Below are positions 32,458 to 42,781 of a stretch of DNA of 64,000 bases, one piece after another. The translations under genes and the position numbers were made by a program. The DNA is taken from NCBI RefSeq assembly GCF_028598555.1, contig NZ_JAQRFN010000003.1:186001-250000 (forward strand). Reading direction: 5' to 3'. Below the pieces are notes generated by a model. The model was given only the letters and a program-made list of their open reading frames with translations, did no database searches and was not told the origin of the DNA. Position 1 is the stretch's first letter, and every line of letters begins with the position of its first letter. This DNA comes from Xenorhabdus anantnagensis (GTDB lineage Bacteria > Pseudomonadota > Gammaproteobacteria > Enterobacterales > Enterobacteriaceae).

Positions 32458-33219
32458 TCAACCCGCTTTTTCAGTTACGATTTTTGTCACTGCACAAGTA
32501 TTGCCACTACAGTTAAATGTTAATTGTGGATGCCCACCATAATCATTGACATAGGTCAGTACCGGCGCATTACCCAGTGAATTGATTGTTCCACCCAGTT
32601 TTTCACTGCTTCTGGGGGCCAGCATGAGAGGCTGAAAGCCATCCGCACTCTTACCATCTGTCTTGTTTGATGCTTCTGAAATAGTGATGTAATAAGGTGT
32701 TGGATTATTCACCACATATTGGTTTCCCTGACGGGTCAGGGTGAGTTTTTCCTGCCATGGGTTATCAAGATCAATGCGGCGTGCAATGACAGCTTGCGGA
32801 CGGTAGAACAATTTGATGCGTGTCTGCAAAGCAAGTTGCAATACATTAGGCTTCTCACTACGTGGTGGAATTTCACGAATGTTGAAATAGAACAAACTCT
32901 CTTGATCTTGTGGCAACTGAGCAATTGTTGGCAGTGTTTGAATCTTAACCTGACTTTTTGCTCCGGCTTCAACACGCTGTACCGGTGGTACAACGACAAG
33001 TGGGCCATTAATCTTATTTCCCTTGTCATCCTCAATCCATGACTGTGCCAAATAAGGCAAATCAAGATGTTGATTTTCAATGTTGAGGCTAACGGATTTC
33101 ATATCCCCATTAAAAATTACCCGGGTACGATCCAACGCTATTGCCGCCATCGCCTGATGAACTGACATCAAGCCGGTTACCGTCATGGCAGTTATCATTA
33201 GAATTTTTTTCAGTTTCAT
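32458..33219 (-). CDS. mrxD: Periplasmic fimbrial chaperone (MrxD-like)
   Basis: PapD-family chaperone that caps pilin subunits in the periplasm. 253 residues. Signal peptide to about AMA (residue 25), then IALDRTRVIFNGDMKSVSLN, the typical strand A1-B1 start. ESLFYFNIREIPP is the PapD-family signature, and RIKLFYRPQAV contains the conserved Lys of the subunit-anchoring pair. Third gene of the operon, 132 bases after the usher gene. Confidence 0.93.
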   Translation of the reverse strand: MKLKKILMITAMTVTGLMSVHQAMAAIALDRTRVIFNGDMKSVSLNIENQHLDLPYLAQSWIEDDKGNKINGPLVVVPPVQRVEAGAKSQVKIQTLPTIAQLPQDQESLFYFNIREIPPRSEKPNVLQLALQTRIKLFYRPQAVIARRIDLDNPWQEKLTLTRQGNQYVVNNPTPYYITISEASNKTDGKSADGFQPLMLAPRSSEKLGGTINSLGNAPVLTYVNDYGGHPQLTFNCSGNTCAVTKIVTEKAG

Positions 33220-33351
33220 AGTGTTATTTGCTCATACTCAAAAGAAGCTCAGGTTTATATTGCTGTGCTAACCAATAGCAGCACTTTCCGTGTCAGAAAA
33301 GCAATATAATACGCTAGTTAAAACAGGTAATATGGCCTGTTTTGTTACACT

Positions 33352-36087
33352 TTATTTATCTTCGCCTTTTAAAAACTGACAAGGTAACAAAAATGTAGTT
33401 AAAGATTCTGCCGCAATATCATCCGGTACTGTCATCTCGCACTGGGCACGTCCATCCCAATACACTTGCATTTTTTCACCCTGATTCATTCCGCTCAGGT
33501 AAGCATATCCATCATCACTGACAATCCCGATTTCACGTTGAGATGCATTCATGACAGAGGCACCAAAAGGTGGGAATGAACCGTCAGGTAAGCGGATGAT
33601 AGTCATCGCTTTGATCCCTGACATAACTTGAAATTTACGATAACCAATCGCGCCTTCCGTCAATGTTGCCTGCTGGACAGAACGTAATGCCTCTACATCA
33701 TCTGGTAAGTTATCTAAGTCAACATTTGCCGTATTACGGAAGTAGTTGTTCACATCAACCAGCACAGCTTTACCAAAGTGATTGGTATGCACCGCCGAAC
33801 CGAATCCTCGAATAGGCACATTGCTGACCCCTTCCGTATCTACCATCAAACGAGTAGCTCCCGGTATATTGATACGGTGCAGTGCGGCTCCGTTTGCTGT
33901 TACAGTTATTCCCCCCTGCAAACCGAGTGCAGCAGTGGTGTTGCCACCGTCCTGATAACTGGCACTGGCTGTCAATAACGCCCTATCGCCATAGTGAGTG
34001 TAATAACCATCAACCAGCGCTTTGCCATCAGTGTTAGTTCCTGCTGAAATACGATAGTTATTGCGATCATCAATGCGACCATAGTAACCCGCCATATGAG
34101 AGTTGCCCTGACGATTAACCATGCTGTTGTAGCTGATAGTGCCGGTTTCTCCCCACGGAATGGAAAGATTCAGATACATGCCATCATCTTTTTTATTGTC
34201 AAAATTGTTGCGGTAAGCTGAGAGATTAACGCTGATATTTTTATAACGCCCAATATCTAAATATTTGGATAAAGAAATGTTGTAGCGATCATTTGTTGGA
34301 CGATCCCAGTAGGTTTGATGGCTATAGTTAAGGTGGGCACTCAGACCGATATCTGTAAATTGTTTATTGAAAATAATGGTATACAGTTCTTTGCCACTAT
34401 CGGAAGAAACGTTACGATAACGACGATCAATATACTGCCCCATATTCATGAAATCGCGTTCAGAAAAGCGGTATCCGGCAAATGTCACTTGGCTATTGTA
34501 TTGATCAAAACGTTTCGAATAACTGAGGCGATAAGATCCGCCTGTAAGAGTCGCATTATCTCTCGGTAATCTTGCCCTTGATTCTGTCACGTCAAATGAC
34601 AGTGCACCAAGCATCATTAGATCACGACCGACCCCCAGCGATAAAGCGTTATAGTCCCCTGCTGCCAAAAAGCCACCATACAATGACCAACCATTGTTGA
34701 TCCCCCAGGAAAATTCCCCCATACCAAACGCTGGCCCTTCACGACGGTGTTTGTCATTAGTAGATTGACCGCCAGCAACTTTGTACTGCACTCGGCCGGG
34801 GCGGGTCAGGTAAGGAATAGTCGCAGTGTTAACCTGAAATTCTTGTATACCACCATCTTGCTCTTCAACTCGGACATCCAGTGTTCCTGACACGGCATCA
34901 CTGAGATCCTGAATCCGAAATGGGCCAGAAGCGACCTGAGTTTCATATAATACTCTTCCCTGCTGTCTAACCGTTACCTTGGCATTAGTCCGGGCTACAC
35001 CTGTGACTTCAGGTGCATATCCACGTAAATTCGGTGGTAACATATTTTCATCAGTGACCAAACTAACGCCCGTATAGCGAAAGCTATCGAAAATATTGGA
35101 ATTGAGGTAATCCTCACCCAATGTCAATTTCGCTTCTAAGCGGGGAAGCGCACGGTACATGTAGTAACGACTCCAATCCCACTCACGATCTCTTCCACTA
35201 GAATAAGCCGGTTTATCATCCTGCTGAGTTTTCAAGTGATTATATCTGGCCTGCCAATCCGCCCGAAAACGCCATGCTCCTGCATTCATCCCCGCAGTTC
35301 CGTTAGCACTTATCTGTTGGTTACTACTACCATGAGTGGGTTTGGATGTTTGGGCATTGAAATTATAATCAAACAATAACCCAGGCATCCCATTATCCCA
35401 ACGAGAAGGCGGGTCCCAGTCCGGCAAATCATATTCCAGATAAATTTTAGGTACGATTAAATAAAGCGTATAAGTAGCCAAATCACCTCTGGCTGAGGTG
35501 CCAGGTAGGGTATTAAAATCAAGGCATTTTTCATTATTCTGCCAACCTAATTTTTCTACCCACTCCGGTTTCAATGCTATTTGCTTCACTAATTCGGGGG
35601 ATATACAGGCTTCGCTACCTTTTGGATCATCAGGTGGCGCAATGAAATCGACAGGATACATATCCGGGAATTCGTTTTGATTCATCCGAACACCCATAAT
35701 ATAATTACCCGGCATGATATAACCGGCTCGAGCGAACTTATCCAAATCAATATTGGCACGTTCACTGATATCCAGAGCATCGGTATTGAATTCAATTGGA
35801 GGCTTAGAATAGCCCGCCTGAATACCCGATAATGCAAACAATACCAGAGCAAAAAGAGGTTTAATTCCGTAGATTAAATGATCTATTTTTATTTTGTCAG
35901 CTATCTTTTTTTTATTAACCACTCTGTTTTTATTAAAGGTGTTTTTTCTATTACGGTTCGTTTTTTTACTACCATTCTTTTTTTTACTACTATCCTTTTT
36001 TTTACTACTATTCGTTTTTCTACTACTGTTCGTTTTTTTATTAATAGATAAAAGAGCATGATTCATAGAATCTGAAAACAAAGCCAT
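33352..36087 (-). CDS. mrxC: Outer-membrane fimbrial usher (MrxC-like) with repeat-expanded N-terminus
   Basis: Outer-membrane pore that assembles and exports the fimbria. 911 residues. Usher features are visible: FNTDALDISERANIDLDKFA at the mature N-terminus, FDYNFNAQ, the barrel signature (SYSKRFDQYNSQVTFAGYRF), the middle domain PEVTGVARTNAKVTVRQQGR and C-terminal GASVMN and CEMTVP blocks. Odd point: a probable signal peptide (PLFALVLFALSGIQAG, about residues 77-92) is preceded by some 75 residues rich in Lys, Ser and Asn, built partly from five hexapeptides such as KTNSSK. Either export tolerates this tail or translation starts later; I see no Met between residues 9 and 75, so a non-ATG start would be needed. 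Confidence 0.93.
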   Translation of the reverse strand: MALFSDSMNHALLSINKKTNSSRKTNSSKKKDSSKKKNGSKKTNRNRKNTFNKNRVVNKKKIADKIKIDHLIYGIKPLFALVLFALSGIQAGYSKPPIEFNTDALDISERANIDLDKFARAGYIMPGNYIMGVRMNQNEFPDMYPVDFIAPPDDPKGSEACISPELVKQIALKPEWVEKLGWQNNEKCLDFNTLPGTSARGDLATYTLYLIVPKIYLEYDLPDWDPPSRWDNGMPGLLFDYNFNAQTSKPTHGSSNQQISANGTAGMNAGAWRFRADWQARYNHLKTQQDDKPAYSSGRDREWDWSRYYMYRALPRLEAKLTLGEDYLNSNIFDSFRYTGVSLVTDENMLPPNLRGYAPEVTGVARTNAKVTVRQQGRVLYETQVASGPFRIQDLSDAVSGTLDVRVEEQDGGIQEFQVNTATIPYLTRPGRVQYKVAGGQSTNDKHRREGPAFGMGEFSWGINNGWSLYGGFLAAGDYNALSLGVGRDLMMLGALSFDVTESRARLPRDNATLTGGSYRLSYSKRFDQYNSQVTFAGYRFSERDFMNMGQYIDRRYRNVSSDSGKELYTIIFNKQFTDIGLSAHLNYSHQTYWDRPTNDRYNISLSKYLDIGRYKNISVNLSAYRNNFDNKKDDGMYLNLSIPWGETGTISYNSMVNRQGNSHMAGYYGRIDDRNNYRISAGTNTDGKALVDGYYTHYGDRALLTASASYQDGGNTTAALGLQGGITVTANGAALHRINIPGATRLMVDTEGVSNVPIRGFGSAVHTNHFGKAVLVDVNNYFRNTANVDLDNLPDDVEALRSVQQATLTEGAIGYRKFQVMSGIKAMTIIRLPDGSFPPFGASVMNASQREIGIVSDDGYAYLSGMNQGEKMQVYWDGRAQCEMTVPDDIAAESLTTFLLPCQFLKGEDK
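35947..36036. repeat. 18-bp tandem repeat (x5) inside the usher 5' end
   Basis: Five 18-base units, plus-strand form close to ACTACTATTCGTTTTTTT, encode five in-frame hexapeptides (KTNSSR, KTNSSK, KKDSSK, KKNGSK, KTNRNR; residues 18-47). Since 18 is a multiple of three, copy-number changes would keep the frame. Confidence 0.9.
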
Positions 36088-36681
36088 AGCACCCTCTAAA
36101 CAATGAATCGTTAATAATCCAATTTGAATTTAGCCGCTGTTTGATACTACCAATTTTGTAAGTGTGTAGGAGTTATCACCAATTACATGGCATCATTAAA
36201 ATTCATCGTTCTAAATTGAGGACCTTGACCGATACTGGGGTTGCAGAGGTAGCCACATGTCCTGCTTTTATCCGTAATAGTTACGTTCTCTGTTTTATGC
36301 TTTACTGGCTTTACCGTACTGCGGGGAATAGAGAAAGCATGTCACCATCGGTATGCCATTAAAAATTACTTTTGAATGGCAAAAAAATTTATTTTCCTAA
36401 TACAGCCAATAGAGAACACCGTAGATCAAATAAATAAAAAAGGGTATTTCAATTTACCTCTATAGGTATCATTTCGTTAATGACACATTCTTTTTACTCA
36501 ATTGTTAGTAATATTGATTTATATCAATAACACTGTTCTGATTACAGAATACTGTAGTGCCATTCTGCTAACATATGATATTCAAGAAATACCCTGAAAG
36601 TACCATCAGGAAACTCATAATATAAATCGCGATAGGTTTCCTGATATTCAACTATTAAAAATTATCTGTCAGATCGTAATA
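36088..36681. other. 594-base gap between major pilin and usher genes
   Basis: No gene can be supported here. A hairpin at 36605-36645 (ATCAGGAAAC and GTTTCCTGAT, 21-base loop) lies 37 bases after the pilin stop on the minus strand and could protect or partly terminate the pilin mRNA, favouring shaft subunit over assembly proteins. The long AT-rich remainder could contain an internal promoter. Confidence 0.55.
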
Positions 36682-37221
36682 TTACAGGTAGTTCAAAGTG
36701 AAGTTTGCGATAGCAGTAAAGCTACCTGTTTTCACATCTATATTTTCACCTTCAACTCCTTGCAGACCTTTCAGGCGAGCAGCGAAGTTCAGGGTGTTAT
36801 CGCCATCGTGCAGAGACATCATTTCTGATTTTTGGCCCAGAGGAATATGCTTGTTACCATGATTAGTGATCATGATTGCAGCACCTTGCGATCTACCTTC
36901 AAGAGCCAACAGACCTTTCACAGAGCCATCAGCTTCTGGCCCAGTGAAAGTTGTGGTTACACCTTTCATAGTATCAAGAACGCAGTCTTGTAATTCAATT
37001 TTGAAAGCCTTAGAAGATGATTCACCACCCTTTTGCAGGATAGTGTTGTTCACTTGCCCCATATCAACTTCAACATTATTATTTTTGATTGAACAAACTG
37101 AATTAATAATAGAACCCGTGAATTTAACTGTGCCGTCACCTTGAGTAGGTGCTGCATTTGCCATACCAGCAGTTAAAGCCACACCAAAACCTAAAACCAT
37201 CGCCAATTTGTTAAGTTTCAT
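36682..37221 (-). CDS. mrxA: Major fimbrial subunit (MrxA-like pilin)
   Basis: 179 residues, signal peptide cleaved after MANA (residue 23). The mature pilin starts APTQGDGTVKFTGSIINSVC, typical of the type 1/MR/P pilin family, with the disulfide pair Cys in SVCSI and LQDCVL. SQGAAIMI and the C-terminal SFTAIANFTLNYL (penultimate Tyr) complete the fold. First gene of the operon. X. nematophila MrxA is reported as a surface pilin with insect-cell toxicity; whether this homologue shares that is not known. Confidence 0.93.
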   Translation of the reverse strand: MKLNKLAMVLGFGVALTAGMANAAPTQGDGTVKFTGSIINSVCSIKNNNVEVDMGQVNNTILQKGGESSSKAFKIELQDCVLDTMKGVTTTFTGPEADGSVKGLLALEGRSQGAAIMITNHGNKHIPLGQKSEMMSLHDGDNTLNFAARLKGLQGVEGENIDVKTGSFTAIANFTLNYL

Positions 37222-37880
37222 AATTTAACTTATGCCTTTAATTGTAAAATAAATACTTATAGCCAAAGGGAAGCCGAAGCACAGAAATTAATTTCTGACA
37301 CTTAGGCTAATGATTATTTAGTTTTTTGACATAAATCATAATCGGTCAAAATAAACCAAATCGGCAATATCATTCTACATAATAGGCCTTAAGTCAAATT
37401 TCAGCCGATAAAACTAGTTATGTGCCTTAACATCATATGAAATATGAATTTTTATAAAAAAGTACGTGTAATGAGTAGTGTATTTTTCTAATAATTTTTT
37501 TATTTCGGATTATTACCCTGAGTTATATCGAACGATGTTTAGTAATTTAGTATCTTAATTGGCGTTACTTTATCGCTCTACTTTAACTTCCTGAAAATAA
37601 TGGGCGTTTTATTATTTCGACATAACCATAATGTTTATATTTCATTATCACCCTTATTGATTAAGTCAAAATAAATACAAAAAATTTACCTGATCAATAT
37701 AATTATCAAGCTAATTGTTAATTATTGTAATTACTAAGAAATACAGTTTTAGTTTTGTTAAATTTATTGTTTTTTACTCATTCTTTAATAAAATCATTGA
37801 GTAATAAGATAACTCGTAAGTAAATAGACCTGACCTATCATTAACAAAATATGAAAAATGAAAACACGATTCATAAATAA
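37222..37880. other. AT-rich upstream region of the fimbrial operon
   Basis: About 660 bases without a credible gene. No recombinase gene and no convincing long inverted repeats flanking a promoter are seen, so MR/P-style inversion switching is not supported. One short dyad, TTACTCA (37774-37780) and TGAGTAA (37798-37804), is present. Confidence 0.6.
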
Positions 37881-37882
37881 AA

Positions 37883-37910
37883 AGCCCTTTCCAATAATGA
37901 AAAGGGCTTA
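37883..37910 (-). terminator. Terminator of the deo operon (after deoD)
   Basis: AAGCCCTTT and AAAGGGCTT form a 9-base stem 39 bases after the deoD stop. The minus strand continues TTTTTATTTATG, and the plus side also has a T-run, so it is bidirectional. Confidence 0.88.
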
Positions 37911-37948
37911 TGATTTTTTAATGAAAGACTAAAACTATTTACGCTTTC

Positions 37949-38665
37949 TTAATTGTCACCCATCAAAATGGATTCAAGTGCAATCTCAATCATGTCATTA
38001 AATGTATTTTGACGTTCTTCAGCCGTAGTCTGCTCGCCAGTACGGATATGGTCAGAAACAGTACAAATAGCCAGTGCTTTTGCACCAAATTCAGCAGCAA
38101 CACCATAAATACCTGCCGCTTCCATTTCAACACCCAGAATGCCGTATTTTTCCATGACGTCAAACATCTGAGGATCTGGCGTATAGAACAAATCAGCAGA
38201 GAAAAGATTACCAACACGCGCGTTGATATTCTTCGCTTTGGCCGCATCAACAGCATTACGAACCAGATCAAAATCAGCAATCGCTGCAAAGTCGTGATCT
38301 TTAAAACGCAGGCGGTTTACTTTGGAATCGGTACACGCCCCCATGCCAATCACGATATCACGGATTTTAACATCTTCACTGACCGCACCACAGGAACCAA
38401 TGCGGATGATTTTTTTAACACCAAATTCAGTGATCAGTTCTTTGGCATAAATCGAGCAAGATGGGATACCCATTCCATGACCCATAACAGAGATGCTGCG
38501 GCCTTTGTAAGTACCGGTGAAACCCAGCATACCGCGAACATTGTTAACCTGACGAGCATCTTCCAAGAAAGTTTCCTCGATGTATTTTGCACGCAGTGGA
38601 TCACCTGGCATCAAAACAACATCAGCAAAATCGCCCATCTCAGCATTAATATGTGGGGTAGCCAT
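37949..38665 (-). CDS. deoD: Purine nucleoside phosphorylase
   Basis: Hexameric enzyme that splits purine (deoxy)nucleosides with phosphate. 238 residues against 239 in E. coli. [19 protein letters not shown] near the N-terminus binds phosphate, [16 protein letters not shown] forms the active site, and [14 protein letters not shown] carries the Met/Glu ribose contacts; [16 protein letters not shown] carries the catalytic Asp and Arg. It is last in the deoC-deoA-deoB-deoD operon. Confidence 0.98.
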   Translation of the reverse strand: MATPHINAEMGDFADVVLMPGDPLRAKYIEETFLEDARQVNNVRGMLGFTGTYKGRSISVMGHGMGIPSCSIYAKELITEFGVKKIIRIGSCGAVSEDVKIRDIVIGMGACTDSKVNRLRFKDHDFAAIADFDLVRNAVDAAKAKNINARVGNLFSADLFYTPDPQMFDVMEKYGILGVEMEAAGIYGVAAEFGAKALAICTVSDHIRTGEQTTAEERQNTFNDMIEIALESILMGDN

Positions 38666-38738
38666 ACATTTATTTCCTTGTTTTTATTACGTATCAAAAT
38701 AGATGAAAGTGTGGAGTCCCATCGGCCTCCACAAAAAA

Positions 38739-39962
38739 TTAAAACATCGACTTACCGTAATCCATTGGCGTCAGATCGAAATATTTCGCTACTGTCTGAC
38801 CAATGTCGGCGAACGTTTCACGATGCCCCAATGAACCCGGTTTAACTTTAGGTCCGTAAACCAGAACTGGAATATGCTCACGGGTGTGATCAGTGCCCGC
38901 CCAAGTCGGGTCACAACCATGGTCAGCAGTGAAGATCAAAATGTCGTCTTCTTTTACCAATTTCAGCATTTCTGGCAAACGGCGATCAAACAACTCCAGT
39001 GCTGCCGCGTAACCAGCAACATCACGGCGGTGGCCGTAAGAAGAATCAAAGTCAACAAAGTTGGTAAATACGATGGTGTTATCCCCCGCTTGCTCCATTT
39101 CAATCAATGAAGCATCAAACAGAGCATCAATTCCCGTCGCCTTGACCTTTTTGGTGATGCCCACATTTGCGTAGATATCAGCAATCTTACCGATGGAAAC
39201 TACTTCACCCTGCTTTTCATCAACCAATTTTTTCAGGATAGTTGGGGCTGGTGGCTCAACGGCCAAGTCATGGCGGTTGCCGGTACGCTGGAAATTCCCT
39301 ACTTTATCACCCACAAATGGACGGGCAATCACGCGGCCAATATTATAATCACCAATATTCAACTCTTCACGAGCGATTTCACACAGCTCATACAGACGAT
39401 CCAAGCCAAATGTCTCTTCATGGCATGCAATCTGGAAAACAGAATCCGCAGAAGTGTAGAAAATCGGCTTACCGGTTTTCATATGTTCTTCACCCAGTTT
39501 ATCCAGAATCACTGTACCAGAAGAGTGACAGTTCCCCAGATAACCCGGCAGGTTTGCGCGCTCGACCAGTTTATCCAGCAACTCCTGTGGAAAACTGTTT
39601 TCTTCGTCATGGAAATAGCCCCAGTCAAACAGAACCGGAACGCCCGCAATTTCCCAGTGGCCTGATGGTGTGTCTTTACCAGAAGAAAGTTCACTCGCGT
39701 AACCATAAGCGCCAATTATTTCGGCATCTTTATCCAAACCAATCGGGAAAGTTCCACAAGACTCTTCCGTTGCCTTGCCCAATCCCAGACGGCTCAGGTT
39801 TGGCAAGTGCAGTGGCCCTTTACGGCCAATATCAGCCTCACCACGGGCACATTGTTCTGCAATATGCCCTAAAGTGTTAGATCCCTTGTCGCCAAACTTT
39901 TCAGCATCAGCACTTGCACCGATACCAAAGGAATCCAATACCATGATGAATGTACGTTTCAT
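38739..39962 (-). CDS. deoB: Phosphopentomutase
   Basis: Interconverts (deoxy)ribose 1- and 5-phosphate using Mn2+. 407 residues, as in E. coli. [20 protein letters not shown] contains the metal-binding Asp, [10 protein letters not shown] the phosphoacceptor Thr, and [20 protein letters not shown] the second metal site. ATG at 39962 after GGAGAAAATA is chosen over the longer frame to 39980. Third gene of the deo operon. Confidence 0.98.
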   Translation of the reverse strand: MKRTFIMVLDSFGIGASADAEKFGDKGSNTLGHIAEQCARGEADIGRKGPLHLPNLSRLGLGKATEESCGTFPIGLDKDAEIIGAYGYASELSSGKDTPSGHWEIAGVPVLFDWGYFHDEENSFPQELLDKLVERANLPGYLGNCHSSGTVILDKLGEEHMKTGKPIFYTSADSVFQIACHEETFGLDRLYELCEIAREELNIGDYNIGRVIARPFVGDKVGNFQRTGNRHDLAVEPPAPTILKKLVDEKQGEVVSIGKIADIYANVGITKKVKATGIDALFDASLIEMEQAGDNTIVFTNFVDFDSSYGHRRDVAGYAAALELFDRRLPEMLKLVKEDDILIFTADHGCDPTWAGTDHTREHIPVLVYGPKVKPGSLGHRETFADIGQTVAKYFDLTPMDYGKSMF

Positions 39963-40039
39963 TATTTTCTCCTGCGTCAATTCACGCTATCAATGCGGAA
40001 ACTGCCAGCTATTAAAATCGATTTCAATTCTTGTCTGAT

Positions 40040-41428
40040 TTATCCATTGATATGACGATAAACCATTGGTGTGGCGGCTTGTGTTCCTGTTTCCTCAAGA
40101 ACGGTTTTCTTATTAAGAACAAAGGCCTTACTGATTGTTTCTGCGGCTTCATGCCAAGCATGTTCACTGTTGGCGTGAATCATTGCCAAGGGTGTATCCG
40201 CATTCACTTTTGTGCCCAACGCAACGATATCACTCAGCCCCACACTGTAATTAATAGGATCTGTCGCCTTACGACGTCCTCCACCCAATCCAACAACAGA
40301 CATTCCCAAAGCCCGGGTATCCATTTCTGCAACAATGCCTCTTTGACCGCCTAATATCTGACCGTCTAATACATGTCCGTCTAATACCTGTCCTGCCAAT
40401 ACTGGCTTGATGAATTCCGCCGTCGGTAGGTAGCGGGCGTAATTTTCGACAAAATCAGTTGGTCCTTTCTGTGCAGCCACCATGCGACCAAATGTTTCCG
40501 CCGCTCTGCCACTGTCCAGTGCTGCCTGTAACTTACGATATGCATCGTCACGATCAATGGACAGATTGCCCGAAACCAGCATTTCAGCAGATAACGCCAT
40601 GGTAACTTCAAATAACCGAGGGTTACGGTATTCCCCCGTCAAGAATTGGACTGCTTCACGCACTTCCAACGCATTACCCGCACTGGATGCCAAGACTTGA
40701 TTCATATCTGTCAATAATGCTGTGGTTTTGCACCCCGCACCATTGGCAACTTCAACGATAGATTCGGCCAGCTTTTCCGATTGTTCGTAGGTCGGCATAA
40801 ATGCCCCAGACCCTACTTTCACATCCATGACTAAAGCATCCAGCCCTTCAGCCAGTTTTTTACCCAAGATAGAGGCTGTAATCAAAGGGATGGAATCCAC
40901 TGTTGCCGTAATATCGCGCGTCGCATAAAAACGTTTATCCGCAGGTGCCAGTGAACTGGTTTGTCCGATAATGGCAACGCCCACATCACGAATAATGTTA
41001 CGGAAACGGTGCTCATCAGGAAAGATGTCAAAACCGGGAATAGACTCCAATTTATCCAGCGTACCTCCGGTATGCCCTAAGCCACGTCCCGATATCATCG
41101 GCACGAATCCCCCACAGGCCGCTACCATGGGGCCAAGCATCAGGGAAGTGACATCCCCCACACCGCCCGTCGAGTGTTTATCGACAACCGGGCCGGGTAA
41201 ATTCAATTTCTTCCAGTCTAAAACCGTACCAGAATCACGCATCGCTAATGTCAGTGCGACACGTTCTTCCATCGTCATATCATGGAAATAGATGGTCATT
41301 GCCAATGCAGCAATTTGCCCTTCGGAAACTGTATTATCGCGGACTCCGTTAATAAAGAAGCGTATCTCTTCTTCATTCAATGGATAGCCATCACGTTTTT
41401 TGCGGATAATTTCCTGTGCCAGAAACAA
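40040..41428 (-). CDS. deoA: Thymidine phosphorylase with internal repeat insertion
   Basis: Splits thymidine to thymine and deoxyribose 1-phosphate. 462 residues against 440 in E. coli. [20 protein letters not shown] is the phosphate/nucleoside signature; [20 protein letters not shown] follows. The extra length lies between residues about 340 and 361, where four pentapeptides ([20 protein letters not shown]) replace the short loop before [11 protein letters not shown]. The frame is intact on both sides, so the enzyme is probably functional with an enlarged surface loop. Second gene of the operon. Confidence 0.96.
   Translation of the reverse strand: MFLAQEIIRKKRDGYPLNEEEIRFFINGVRDNTVSEGQIAALAMTIYFHDMTMEERVALTLAMRDSGTVLDWKKLNLPGPVVDKHSTGGVGDVTSLMLGPMVAACGGFVPMISGRGLGHTGGTLDKLESIPGFDIFPDEHRFRNIIRDVGVAIIGQTSSLAPADKRFYATRDITATVDSIPLITASILGKKLAEGLDALVMDVKVGSGAFMPTYEQSEKLAESIVEVANGAGCKTTALLTDMNQVLASSAGNALEVREAVQFLTGEYRNPRLFEVTMALSAEMLVSGNLSIDRDDAYRKLQAALDSGRAAETFGRMVAAQKGPTDFVENYARYLPTAEFIKPVLAGQVLDGHVLDGQILGGQRGIVAEMDTRALGMSVVGLGGGRRKATDPINYSVGLSDIVALGTKVNADTPLAMIHANSEHAWHEAAETISKAFVLNKKTVLEETGTQAATPMVYRHING
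40346..40407. repeat. 15-bp tandem repeat (x4) inside deoA
   Basis: Four copies of a unit close to TGTCCGTCTAATACC (plus-strand form) encode the four pentapeptides in DeoA. Variants between copies are single bases, so the expansion is not brand new. Confidence 0.85.
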
Positions 41429-41531
41429 AGCTACCTCCCAATCATTATTATCTGAAAAGAATGGCAGTAATACACACTATTTTAGCGTGCATTCAATTAA
41501 TCACGATTGATCCCAATAACTACTGCTGATC

Positions 41532-42311
41532 TCAATAACCATTGCTCTGCTTTTGGCCCTGATATCCAAGTGTAGTCAGTAAACTGCCCAACAAACTGGA
41601 TGCACCAAAACGGAAATGACGGGAATCAATCCATTTGTCTCCCAAGATATGTTCCGCCAGCGCCAAATACTGTGCCGCTTCTTCCGCAGTACGCACGCCA
41701 CCTGCTGGTTTAAAACCAACGCTATCGCCTACGCCCATATCACGGATTACGCTCAGCATAATTTCGGCACTTTCTAGTGTCGCGTTCACGGGAACTTTAC
41801 CGGTTGAGGTTTTGATGAAATCAGCACCAGCCTTAATTGAAATTTCAGACGCTTTGCGAATCAAAGCTGTATCTTTCAATTCACCTGTTTCAATAATGAC
41901 TTTTAGCCATACGCCCGATTCAGCGCAGGCCATTTTGCAGGCTTTTACTAAATCAAAGCCAATCTGTTCATCACCTGCCATCAATGCACGGTAAGGGAAA
42001 ACAACATCCACTTCATCTGCACCATAAGCGATGGCAGCACGGGTTTCAGCCAGTGCAATGTCGATATCATCGTTACCGTGCGGGAAGTTGGTCACTGTAG
42101 CAATGCGAATATCGGGAGTTCCTTGTTCACGCAATACCTTACGTGCCAAAGGAATAAAACGTGGGTAGATACAGATAGCTGCCGTATGTCCGGCGGGACT
42201 GTTCGCCTGACGACAAAGTGCTGTCACTTTCTCATCTGTATCATCATCATTAAGTGTAGTTAAATCCATCAAACTCAGCGCATGCTGAGCGGCGGCGGTT
42301 AAATCGGTCAT
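41532..42311 (-). CDS. deoC: Deoxyribose-phosphate aldolase
   Basis: Splits 2-deoxyribose 5-phosphate into acetaldehyde and glyceraldehyde 3-phosphate. 259 residues, as in E. coli. The Schiff-base Lys is in [12 protein letters not shown], and [15 protein letters not shown] holds the second catalytic Lys. ATG at 42311 (MTDLTAAAQ) after GGAGAGTTCT is preferred to one four codons upstream. The final codons and the gap to deoA include a 19-base duplication of GATCTCAATAACCATTGCT type. Confidence 0.98.
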   Translation of the reverse strand: MTDLTAAAQHALSLMDLTTLNDDDTDEKVTALCRQANSPAGHTAAICIYPRFIPLARKVLREQGTPDIRIATVTNFPHGNDDIDIALAETRAAIAYGADEVDVVFPYRALMAGDEQIGFDLVKACKMACAESGVWLKVIIETGELKDTALIRKASEISIKAGADFIKTSTGKVPVNATLESAEIMLSVIRDMGVGDSVGFKPAGGVRTAEEAAQYLALAEHILGDKWIDSRHFRFGASSLLGSLLTTLGYQGQKQSNGY

Positions 42312-42451
42312 AGAACTCTCCAACGGTATTATTATTGTGACTGAACCAGTTCACACATTCTTTTGTACGATTATTTTGAACGAACGATTAGTTTTAACGA
42401 TTATTTATGGCAATTGTTTTTTAACCATTACTTTTTAACTATTACTTTTTT

Positions 42452-42541
42452 AACAATAAGTTCGTTTTTAACAACAAGTTCGTTTTTAACAATAAGTTCG
42501 TTTTTAACAACAAGTTCGTTTTTAACAATAAGTTCGTTTGT
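42452..42541. repeat. 18-bp tandem repeat (x5) in the deo leader
   Basis: Five units AACAATAAGTTCGTTTTT with strict alternation of AAT and AAC at one position, giving a 36-base higher-order period. Two shorter degenerate copies (CATTACTTTTTAA type) precede it. It lies in the transcribed leader about 140-230 bases upstream of deoC. Confidence 0.93.
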
Positions 42542-42781
42542 TGGCGAGCGGACTTGGTTCCTTGAAGATGTTGCTATGGCAATATGCCCCTGCAACAACA
42601 GAGTTCCCTCTCTCCGCGCTGTTTTTCTGCGCTATTTATCTCTGTTTGCGCATTTTTTCTGCACTATATCTTTACTATACTTAGCTTTCTTTATATTTCA
42701 TATTGCCTGATGTTATGGGGATCAACCATCGCCATTAGGTGTCTGCACATCATTATTTGAACATGTAAATGAACAATAATT

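Noticed and set aside
37222-37880. Phase-variable invertible promoter for the fimbrial operon
   Set aside because: No long inverted repeats flanking a promoter and no MrpI/FimB-type recombinase gene found in the window.
38009-38845. 278-codon frame antisense to deoD
   Set aside because: Overlaps a conserved enzyme completely and has no recognisable protein features.
42452-42541. Possible CRISPR array
   Set aside because: The units are contiguous with no spacers; it is a plain tandem repeat.
42363-42710. 115-codon plus-strand frame in the deo leader
   Set aside because: It translates the 18-bp tandem repeat (FLTISS, FLTTSS units); no plausible ribosome site, and the region is the deo leader.
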